Shown: positions 1-5,413 of the stretch, piece after piece
Layout: each line of letters begins with the position of its first letter
Position numbering within the stretch: position 1 is the stretch's first letter
Assembly (NCBI GenBank): GCA_946477805.1
Contig: CAMKZP010000125.1
Coordinates: forward strand, 1-8,824
From: an uncultured Enterobacter sp.
GTDB lineage: Bacteria; Pseudomonadota; Gammaproteobacteria; Enterobacterales; Enterobacteriaceae
DNA length: 8,824 nt
Reading direction: 5' to 3'
The notes under the pieces: generated by a model
The model's input: the letters and a program-made list of their open reading frames with translations, nothing else
The model's database searches: none
Told to the model about the DNA's origin: nothing
Made by a program: the position numbers and the translations under genes

Positions 1-39
1 TGCCTGTCTCGTGGGCTCGGAGATGTGTATAAGAGACAG
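1..39. other. Illumina Nextera adapter left in the assembly (not genomic)
   Basis: Bases 6-39 match the 34-nt Nextera Read 2 transposase adapter, ending in the 19-bp Tn5 mosaic end (21-39, AGATGTGTATAAGAGACAG). Bases 1-5 (TGCCT) fit the end of an i7 index as written in the primer; from memory they agree with index N703. The homologous murJ sequence begins exactly at base 40. So this is library-construction sequence that survived trimming and marks the end of a contig. It should be removed before annotation. Translated in one frame it yields the tell-tale adapter peptide MCIRDS. Confidence 0.98.
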
Positions 40-856
40 CCATCAGGCGATCGGCGTAGTACATCCACGACACCGAGCCCGACACCAGGAAGGAGGCAAA
101 GATAGTATTGATGATAAGCGAAATCTGGCTGACGGAAACCCCGAGGATCGCCGGCCCCATCTGCTTAATTACGCGCATCGCGCCAGCGTCTTTGAAGTTG
201 ACGCGCGGCAGCACCAGCATGCCAATCTTTTTGAGGTGCGGCAGCTGGTAGGCCAGCTGGAGCACCCCGCCCACGGTCACCGCCCAGGCCAGCGCCAGCA
301 CCGGCGGGTTGAAATGCGGCGCGGCGAACAGGGCAAAGCCGATCATGCTGACGTTCAGGAGCGTGGGCGCAAACGCCGGAACCGAAAAGCGGTTCCAGGT
401 GTTGAGGATCGCCCCCACCAGCGAAGCCAGCGAGATCAGCAGGATATAAGGAAAGGTAATGCGCAGAAGCTGAGAGGTGAGCGCAAATTTGTCCGCCGTA
501 TCCGCGAAGCCCGGCGCGGTGACCATAATCACCCACGGCGCGGCCAGCATCCCGACGACAGTCACGATCGCCAGCGCCAGCGTCAGAAGCCCGGAAACGT
601 AGGAGACGAACACGCGGGTGGCATCTTCCCCCTCCTTGCTTTTATATTCCGCAAGAATAGGCACGAACGCCTGTGAAAACGCCCCTTCGGCAAAAATTCG
701 GCGCAGCAGGTTCGGCAGCTTGAACGCGACGAAAAAGGCGTCCGTTGCCATCCCTGCGCCAAAAACCCTCGCCACAATCGCATCGCGCGCGAAGCCCAGC
801 ACGCGGGAAAACATGGTCATCGAGCTGACGGCTGCCAGCGATTTTAATAAGTTCAT
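40..856 (-). CDS. murJ: MurJ (MviN) lipid II flippase, C-terminal part missing at contig end
   Basis: Essential inner-membrane flippase of the MOP/MATE-like superfamily that moves lipid II, the peptidoglycan precursor, from the cytoplasmic to the periplasmic face. The reading frame runs from ATG at 856 and gives 272 complete codons, nearly identical to E. coli MurJ residues 1-272 of about 511. It covers roughly the first seven membrane helices and the start of the eighth. Residues known to matter in E. coli MurJ are present: R18, R24, D39, R52 and R270. The sequence stops after the first base of codon 273, where E. coli has the important Glu273, because the Nextera adapter begins there. The truncation is therefore an assembly edge, not a mutation. 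The start fits the conserved MNLLKSLAAVSSM beginning; a modest GGAAC ribosome site lies upstream. It is 129 nt downstream of mviM with a REP element between; I saw no convincing promoter of its own in that gap. Confidence 0.96.
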
Positions 857-885
857 TAACGTGAAGTTCCACAACCCTACGGATC

Positions 886-918
886 TGTAGGCCGGAGAAG
901 CGCAAGCGCCACCCGGCG
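886..918. repeat. REP (repetitive extragenic palindrome) element
   Basis: An imperfect palindrome with outer arms GCCGG (891-895) and CCGGC (913-917) and a GCGC-AA-GCGC core (900-909), beginning with the TGTAG flank typical of enterobacterial REP sequences. It lies in the mviM-murJ gap. REP families in this position usually stabilise upstream transcript ends or bind gyrase/IHF; here it would sit at the 3' side of mviM in the minus-strand transcript. Identification is by sequence resemblance to known REPs; one copy only is visible. Confidence 0.75.
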
Positions 919-985
919 AAGCCAACAAGCGGCGCTTAGTCTAACCGTATTTCAACAAATTACTATCCGCAGATGTTACAGCGAG

Positions 986-1911
986 TTATTCGCTCATGGC
1001 CTCGCGCCAGAGCCTTTCAACAATGCGCTGCGCCATAATCGCCTGCTCGCCGGCCGTTTCCGGAACCGTCTGATTTTGCACGCAGGTGATGAAGTGACGC
1101 GCGCATCCGGCGAACCCGCGCTGCTCAAGGGTGCTCTGCCAGCCCGGCGCAGGCAGCGTTACCACGCCGCTGCCCTTCTCTTCCCGCCATTCACGCATAT
1201 CGGTGATGTCATACAGCGCGCCGTCGGTGACCGCCTGGACAGATTCCCGCTGGCTGCCTGCCCGACGGTGCATGCTGGTGGTCACCTGCAGATGGTCCAC
1301 GGCGAAATGGTGTTCGGCATACACCATCTCACCCAGATCGTTGGTCATCAGCGTGCCGCTTTTCAGCTGCGCGCTGCCGTTGGTCAACCACAGCGCGGTA
1401 TCAACCACGTGCAGATAGTCATCCAGCAGCGTGAAGCGCAAATCGTTCGGCCCAATGCTGTCGGTACGGTGCTTATCCATCCGCAGCGACGCCAGCGCCC
1501 CCGGCTGGGCTTTTAGCTGCTGATAGAGCGGAGCAAAACGGCGGTTGAAGCCGACCATCAGCGTCAGTTTTTTTCGCGCGGCCAGCTCGATAAGACGCTC
1601 GGCGTCGAGCACGTTTTCCGCCAACGGCTTGTCCACGCAGACGTGAACGCCAGCGTTCAGCAGCTCGCTGACCACCTGATAGTGAGTTGCCGTCGAGGTA
1701 TGGACGAAGACCGCATCGCACTCCCGGGCTAAAGCCTGCAGCGAGCTGGCATACGGCATCCGCCAGGTTTCGCAGATGCGCTCTGCCTTCTCGCGCGATG
1801 GCGACCACACGCCCCCTGCAGCGTCCAGTCTGACGCCGCGCCTAATACGGGCAGCCAGGCTTTCTGCGCGATACCGCCAAGCCCCACCACGCCCACGCGT
1901 AATTTTGTCAC
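986..1911 (-). pseudogene. mviM: MviM/YceM Gfo/Idh/MocA-family oxidoreductase, frameshifted
   Basis: Putative NAD(P)-dependent oxidoreductase of the Gfo/Idh/MocA family; its substrate is unknown in E. coli. The first frame starts at GTG 1911, 2 nt after the yceH stop, with GGGAG upstream, and encodes the Rossmann segment GVVGLGGIA (residues 7-15) up to LQGA at residue 34. The homology then continues in another frame (WSPSREKAE...) to the TAA at 986-988. The break is a TG/GT dinucleotide duplication at about 1806-1810: the minus strand reads GCGTGTGGTCG where the family expects GCGTGGTCG. Removing two bases restores exactly 307 codons, the E. coli length, with the conserved DKP motif (Lys about 94 of the restored protein). 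Everything else looks intact, so the lesion is either very recent or an assembly/sequencing error. A GTG at 1810 could open a 274-residue product, but it would lack the nucleotide-binding loop and its purine tract lies only 1 nt away, too close for a normal ribosome site. Confidence 0.88.
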
Positions 1912-1913
1912 GG

Positions 1914-2564
1914 TTAGTCTCCCAAATGTGCCAGTAAGGCGTCCAGACGCTGTTTCAGCCCGGCGACCTCATCTTCCAGCGCCTCGACGCGGGCGGCCAG
2001 ACTATCATTCACCTCGGCGGCGTCAGACGCGACCGGCAGCGCTGAGGTATCGACGTCGCCGCTGAACAAATGCATAAAGCGGCTTTCACGTTTACCCGGC
2101 TCGCGCGCCAGGCGCACCACGTACGGGCCGTCCTCACGCGCGGCCAGCCCGTCAAGCGTGTGCTCCACCTCCTGCATGTCGCGGAACTCATGCATACGGG
2201 ACGCTCGCGTGCGCAGCTCACCCGGCGTTTGCGCCCCGCGCAGCAGCAGCGTGGTGATAACCGCGACCTCCGCCGCGCTCAGCTTCAAATCGCCAAATTC
2301 CGAGTTACAGAAGCGCTGCTCGTATTTGGTAACGCGGTTTCCGAAACCGCTGACGGTGCGCAGGTAGTGGCGCTTGACCAGCTCGTCAAGACACGCCTGC
2401 ACTTCACCGTCGCTCAGGCTCATCACCGGTTCACGGTTGGTTTTTTGGTTACAGGCCATGGTCACGGCATTGACGGAGAGCGGATACTGCTCCGGCGTCG
2501 TGACCTGTTTTTCCAGCAAACATCCGATGACGCGCGCCTCTGTACCGCTTAACTGATATTTCAT
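1914..2564 (-). CDS. yceH: YceH, UPF0502 / DUF480 family protein
   Basis: A 216-residue cytoplasmic protein of the DUF480 (UPF0502) family; E. coli YceH is 215 residues. The family is built of winged-helix-like domains, but no biochemical function is established to my knowledge. The N-terminus MKYQLSGTEARVIGCLLEK and the central YEQRFCNSEFGDLKLS segment are strongly conserved. The last 30 or so residues (about 186-216) show heptad-like hydrophobic spacing (VEALEDEVAGLKQRLDALL) and probably form a short coiled coil, a likely dimerisation element. The ATG at 2564 has an ideal AAGGAG ribosome site that overlaps the rimJ stop codon; the genes are 9 nt apart, and mviM follows 2 nt after the yceH stop. 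It is thus co-transcribed and probably translationally linked with both. Confidence 0.93.
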   Translation of the reverse strand: MKYQLSGTEARVIGCLLEKQVTTPEQYPLSVNAVTMACNQKTNREPVMSLSDGEVQACLDELVKRHYLRTVSGFGNRVTKYEQRFCNSEFGDLKLSAAEVAVITTLLLRGAQTPGELRTRASRMHEFRDMQEVEHTLDGLAAREDGPYVVRLAREPGKRESRFMHLFSGDVDTSALPVASDAAEVNDSLAARVEALEDEVAGLKQRLDALLAHLGD

Positions 2565-2573
2565 CTTTTCTCC

Positions 2574-3158
2574 TTAACGACCTGCCGTCCAGTCCCGGGT
2601 GGTTAATGCCGTGAGAACGTGATCGCGCCACTCGCCGTCAATCAGCAGGTAATCTTTGGCATAACCCTCTTTTTCGAATCCTAACCGCGCCAGCAGATCC
2701 CCGCTGCGATTATTGTGGGGCATGTAGTTCGCCATGATGCGATGGATATGCTGCGTGCGCTGCATATAGCGGATCGCCGCCGTTAACGCCTCAAACATCA
2801 GCCCCTGACCCTGCCACTTTTGCCCGATGGAGTAGCCGAGGTAGCAGGCGTGAAACGAGCCGCGCACCACGTTGGAAAAGTTAGCAATGCCGACGATCTC
2901 TTTTTCTTCCGGATCGAGCAGCGCAAAATAGAAGGCGCTGCCCTGCTTGTGAAATTCTGCAATCATACCGAGGCGCGCCTGCCAGCCGGAGGGGTAGCAG
3001 TGGCTCTCGTCCCGAACGGGTTCCCAGGGTTTTAAAAACTGGCGATTCTCAGCGTAATAATCCGCAAGACGCCAGGCATCACGTTCGTGCACCAGACGAA
3101 CGACCAGCCTGTCCGTTGTCAGACGCACTTTTGGCACATTGCTGCGATAGCCAAACAT
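2574..3158 (-). CDS. rimJ: RimJ, ribosomal protein S5 alanine N-acetyltransferase
   Basis: GNAT-family enzyme that transfers an acetyl group from acetyl-CoA to the N-terminal alanine of ribosomal protein S5 in the cytoplasm; in E. coli it also has a reported role in ribosome assembly and pap pilus regulation. The protein is 194 residues, equal to E. coli RimJ, and aligns throughout. The acetyl-CoA-binding motif A is visible as KWQGQGL (residues 114-120), and the following NNRSG (149-153) matches the motif B asparagine/serine region. I place the start at ATG 3158 (MFGYRSNVPK) and not at the in-frame GTG 3167, because GGAG lies 8 nt before the ATG and the family begins there. It is the first gene of the minus-strand set and has its own promoter upstream; mdtH is divergent. 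Confidence 0.96.
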   Translation of the reverse strand: MFGYRSNVPKVRLTTDRLVVRLVHERDAWRLADYYAENRQFLKPWEPVRDESHCYPSGWQARLGMIAEFHKQGSAFYFALLDPEEKEIVGIANFSNVVRGSFHACYLGYSIGQKWQGQGLMFEALTAAIRYMQRTQHIHRIMANYMPHNNRSGDLLARLGFEKEGYAKDYLLIDGEWRDHVLTALTTRDWTAGR

Positions 3159-3202
3159 CGATACCACTCCTTCCCGTCGCTTCAGCTCTACCCATTAGCT
3201 TT

Positions 3203-3231
3203 ACTATACCTGCGCCTGTGCCGTCTGTGAA
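3203..3231 (-). promoter_or_regulatory. Predicted sigma70 promoter of the rimJ-yceH-mviM set
   Basis: On the minus strand the -35 box TTCACA (3231-3226) and the -10 box TATAGT (3208-3203) are separated by exactly 17 nt; each matches the consensus at five of six positions. It lies 45 nt upstream of the rimJ ATG. The -35 box overlaps one arm of an 8-bp inverted repeat (3226-3233 / 3257-3264), a possible regulator site. Confidence 0.7.
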
Positions 3232-3264
3232 AACAGTGACATACCATTTTGACCTCTTTTCACA
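3226..3264. repeat. 8-bp inverted repeat in the rimJ/mdtH divergent region
   Basis: TGTGAAAA (3226-3233) and TTTTCACA (3257-3264) are perfect inverted arms separated by 23 nt. The left arm contains the predicted rimJ -35 box. The half-sites resemble CRP halves (TGTGA / TCACA), but the spacing is far from the N6 of a CRP site, so no regulator is assigned. Confidence 0.45.
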
Positions 3265-3283
3265 TTTTTCGATGAGAACTCTC

Positions 3284-3304
3284 TATCAAAGCACCCTTTT
3301 GATA
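3284..3304. repeat. 7-7-7 inverted repeat, possible operator upstream of mdtH
   Basis: TATCAAA (3284-3290) and TTTGATA (3298-3304) form a perfect dyad around a 7-nt spacer, followed by a run of A. It lies about 90 nt before mdtH and could be a dimeric regulator site or, if transcribed, a weak hairpin. No sigma70 promoter for mdtH is convincing nearby, which leaves the element's relation to transcription open. Confidence 0.45.
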
Positions 3305-3377
3305 AAAAAATATTGTCACGGCCAGGGGTGGGCAAAAGCGCGGCGACACCGCAGAATGTTAGCGTGCTCACCGTTTA

Positions 3378-3397
3378 ATTTTCCCTGGAGGGAAAAT
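3378..3397 (+). promoter_or_regulatory. Hairpin over the mdtH ribosome binding site and start codon
   Basis: ATTTTCCCT (3378-3386) and AGGGAAAAT (3389-3397) are perfect 9-nt inverted arms with GG between. As RNA this gives an 8-bp stem closed by a UGGA tetraloop. The Shine-Dalgarno GGAGGG (3387-3392) is partly in the loop and partly in the stem, and the first two bases of the AUG at 3396 are in the closing pairs. Folding would hide the initiation region, so translational control is plausible. It may alternatively be a DNA dyad without RNA function. Confidence 0.55.
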
Positions 3398-4604
3398 GTC
3401 CCGCGTATCACAGGCCAGGAGCCTGGGTAAATATTTCCTGCTCGTCGATAACATGCTGGTTGTGCTCGGCTTTTTTGTCGTTTTTCCGCTTATATCGATT
3501 CGCTTTGTCGATCAAATGGGCTGGGCGGCGCTGATGGTCGGCATCGCGCTCGGTTTACGCCAGTTTGTCCAGCAGGGGCTGGGGGTATTTGGCGGTGCCA
3601 TTGCCGACCGCTTTGGCGCCAAACCGATGATCGTCATCGGCATGCTGCTGCGCGCGGCGGGCTTTGCCACCATGGCTATCGCCCACGAGCCCTGGCTGCT
3701 GTGGTTCTCCTGCTTCCTTTCAGGCATCGGCGGCACGCTGTTTGACCCGCCGCGCACCGCGCTGGTGGTCAAGCTGATTCGTCCCCGGCAGCGCGGTCGT
3801 TTCTTCTCGCTTCTGATGATGCAGGACAGCGCCGGAGCGGTTGTCGGCGCGCTGCTGGGAAGCTGGCTCCTGCAGTACGACTTCCGCCTGGTCTGCGCGA
3901 CGGGTGCCGTCATCTTTATGCTGTGCGCGCTGTTTAACGGCCTGTATCTGCCCGCCTGGAAGCTCTCGACGGTCAAAGCGCCGGTTCGCGAAGGCCTTAG
4001 CCGCGTCCTGCAGGACAAGCGTTTTGTCACCTACGTACTGACCCTGACGGGCTACTACATGCTGGCGGTTCAGGTCATGCTGATGCTGCCAATCATGGTT
4101 AATGACATTGCGGGCACGCCCGCCGCCGTCAAATGGATGTATGCCATTGAGGCCTGTCTTTCGCTGACCCTGCTCTACCCGATTGCCCGCTGGAGCGAGC
4201 GGCGTTTCCGCCTGGAACATCGCCTGATGGCAGGGCTGCTGCTGATGACGCTGAGCATGATGCCCATCGGCCTGGTGACTTCGCTGCAGCAGCTGTTCAT
4301 GCTGATTTGCACTTTCTACATCGGCTCAATTATTGCCGAACCGGCGCGCGAGACCCTGAGCGCGTCGCTGGCCGATGCGCGTGCCCGCGGAAGCTACATG
4401 GGCTTTAGCCGGCTCGGGCTGGCGCTCGGCGGCGCGCTGGGGTATGCCGGCGGCGGCTGGCTGTTTGATGCCGGAAAAGCGCTGGATCAGCCCGAACTGC
4501 CGTGGATGATGCTGGGCGCGGTGGGTTTTATGACGCTCATCGCCCTCTGGTGGCAGTTCAGCCAGAAGCGCAGCACGCGCGGCATGCTCGAGCCGGGCGC
4601 ATAG
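3396..4604 (+). CDS. mdtH: MdtH, major facilitator superfamily drug efflux transporter
   Basis: Inner-membrane, proton-driven multidrug exporter of the MFS DHA1 group; overexpression of the E. coli protein raises resistance to norfloxacin and enoxacin. The 402-residue length equals E. coli MdtH and the sequence aligns end to end. A long hydrophobic series consistent with 12 membrane helices runs from about residue 13 to 390. The MFS motif A between helices 2 and 3 is present as GGAIADRFGAK (66-76), with Asp71 and Arg72. The ATG at 3396 follows GGAGG closely (about 4 nt) and begins the conserved MSRVSQAR. That ribosome site is embedded in a perfect inverted repeat. It is divergent from rimJ. 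Downstream, where E. coli has grxB, the next gene is yceB after 123 nt; a GC-rich hairpin follows the stop. Confidence 0.96.
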   Translation: MSRVSQARSLGKYFLLVDNMLVVLGFFVVFPLISIRFVDQMGWAALMVGIALGLRQFVQQGLGVFGGAIADRFGAKPMIVIGMLLRAAGFATMAIAHEPWLLWFSCFLSGIGGTLFDPPRTALVVKLIRPRQRGRFFSLLMMQDSAGAVVGALLGSWLLQYDFRLVCATGAVIFMLCALFNGLYLPAWKLSTVKAPVREGLSRVLQDKRFVTYVLTLTGYYMLAVQVMLMLPIMVNDIAGTPAAVKWMYAIEACLSLTLLYPIARWSERRFRLEHRLMAGLLLMTLSMMPIGLVTSLQQLFMLICTFYIGSIIAEPARETLSASLADARARGSYMGFSRLGLALGGALGYAGGGWLFDAGKALDQPELPWMMLGAVGFMTLIALWWQFSQKRSTRGMLEPGA

Positions 4605-4614
4605 CCTTTCCTCT

Positions 4615-4634
4615 GGCGGGAACGTTTTCCCGCC
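4615..4634 (+). terminator. GC-rich hairpin after mdtH, possible weak terminator
   Basis: GGCGGGAA (4615-4622) and TTCCCGCC (4627-4634) make a perfect 8-bp stem with a CGTT loop, 10 nt after the mdtH stop. The nearest T-run (4646-4651) begins 11 nt later, too far for a classical intrinsic terminator. It may protect the mdtH 3' end or work with Rho. Confidence 0.45.
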
Positions 4635-4727
4635 TCCACACTCAGTTTTTTCTGCTGGTTTCTCTTATATCGCGCTGACATACTAAGGCATCAGGACAGA
4701 TGCGCCGATTTTTTGTTGAGGAACACC

Positions 4728-5288
4728 ATGAAGAAGATCGTCATTGCCGCTGCGCTAATCGTCAGCGGTCTGCTGGTTGGCTGTAATCAGCTTACCCAAT
4801 ACACCGTCAGCGAGCAGGAAATCAATCAGGCGCTGGAAAAACATAACAACTTTTCCAAAGACATCGGCGTGCCCGGCCTTGCCGATGCGCATATCATCCT
4901 GCGCAATCTCGCCAGCCAGATTGGCCGTGAAGAGCCGAATAAAGTGACCCTTTCGGGCGATGCCAGCCTCGACATGACGTCGTTATTTGGCAACCAAAAA
5001 GCCGATATCAAACTCAAGCTGAAGGCGCTGCCGGTCTTTAACAAAGAGAAAGGGGCGATTTTCCTGCAGGAAATGGAAATCGTCGATGCGGTTGTCACCC
5101 CGGAAAAGATGAAACCGGTGCTGCAAACCCTGATGCCGTATCTGAACCAGTCTCTGCGTAACTACTTTAACCAGCAGCCGGCCTACGTCCTGAGCGAAGA
5201 CAAGAGCAAAGGCGAAGCGCTCGCGAAAAAATACGCTAAGGGAATAGAGGTGAAACCGGGCGAGATCGTTATCCCCTTCACCGATTAA
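4728..5288 (+). CDS. yceB: YceB, DUF1439 outer-envelope lipoprotein
   Basis: Lipoprotein of the DUF1439 family, 186 residues as in E. coli YceB; its function is not firmly known. The N-terminus is a lipoprotein signal: lysines at 2-3, a hydrophobic stretch 4-17, and the lipobox LVGC with the lipidated Cys19. Asn20 follows the cysteine, and absence of Asp at that position predicts sorting to the outer membrane. The mature part is soluble and ends in the well-conserved GIEVKPGEIVIPFTD. I chose ATG 4728, preceded by GAGG with 6 nt spacing, over an in-frame TTG at 4713 that would add five residues before the signal peptide. No clear promoter is seen in the 123-nt gap to mdtH; a strong terminator follows immediately. 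In E. coli grxB lies directly upstream; it is missing here. Confidence 0.94.
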   Translation: MKKIVIAAALIVSGLLVGCNQLTQYTVSEQEINQALEKHNNFSKDIGVPGLADAHIILRNLASQIGREEPNKVTLSGDASLDMTSLFGNQKADIKLKLKALPVFNKEKGAIFLQEMEIVDAVVTPEKMKPVLQTLMPYLNQSLRNYFNQQPAYVLSEDKSKGEALAKKYAKGIEVKPGEIVIPFTD

Positions 5289-5294
5289 CCCACA

Positions 5295-5318
5295 GGGCGC
5301 TCAGGCGCCCTTTTTTTT
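5295..5318 (+). terminator. Intrinsic terminator after yceB
   Basis: GGGCGC (5295-5300) and GCGCCC (5305-5310) form a 6-bp GC-only stem with loop TCAG, followed directly by eight T. It starts 6 nt after the yceB stop and separates yceB transcription from pyrC. Confidence 0.92.
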
Positions 5319-5327
5319 GCAGAAAAG

Positions 5328-5357
5328 TGTGCAAACGAAAACGTTTCCGCTTATGAT
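5328..5357 (+). promoter_or_regulatory. pyrC promoter
   Basis: A -10 box TATGAT (5352-5357) matches five of six consensus bases; a weak -35 candidate TGTGCA (5328-5333) lies 18 nt before it. Initiation 7-9 nt after the -10 box would fall on the C and G residues at 5364-5366, the start-site cluster used for nucleotide-sensitive start selection in E. coli and Salmonella pyrC. The PurR operator lies between the two boxes. Confidence 0.75.
5335..5350. promoter_or_regulatory. PurR operator of pyrC
   Basis: ACGAAAACGTTTCCGC closely matches the PurR consensus ACGCAAACGTTTGCGT, including the invariant central AACGTT. It fills the spacer between the -35 and -10 boxes of the pyrC promoter, where PurR bound to hypoxanthine or guanine would block RNA polymerase. 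E. coli pyrC is a known PurR target with a similar box. Confidence 0.85.
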
Positions 5358-5362
5358 TTGTG

Positions 5363-5408
5363 TCCGGCAAAAACAGCCATCTTATGACTGAACTCTTTCA
5401 AGCCGGAG
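5363..5408 (+). promoter_or_regulatory. pyrC leader hairpin controlled by CTP-sensitive start selection
   Basis: TCCGGC at the transcript start (5363-5368) is complementary to GCCGGA (5402-5407), which contains the pyrC Shine-Dalgarno GGAG (5405-5408). In the known enterobacterial mechanism, high CTP favours starts at C, giving a longer transcript whose 5' end hides the ribosome site; low CTP shifts the start to G two nucleotides later, the hairpin is lost and PyrC is made. All parts of that arrangement are visible here. Confidence 0.85.
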
Positions 5409-5413
5409 CTTCC

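Noticed and set aside
11..676. A 221-codon plus-strand open frame opening with MGSEMCIRDS
   Set aside because: Its first codons are adapter sequence, and the rest is the antisense of murJ, rich in Arg/His/Gln as shadow frames of GC-rich genes are.
986..1810. A stand-alone 274-residue oxidoreductase starting at GTG 1810
   Set aside because: Its first residues align with the interior of MviM, and the missing nucleotide-binding N-terminus is encoded just upstream in another frame. It is the back part of a frameshifted gene.
3226..3264. CRP binding site from TGTGA and TCACA halves
   Set aside because: A CRP site requires six bases between the halves; here the spacing is far larger.
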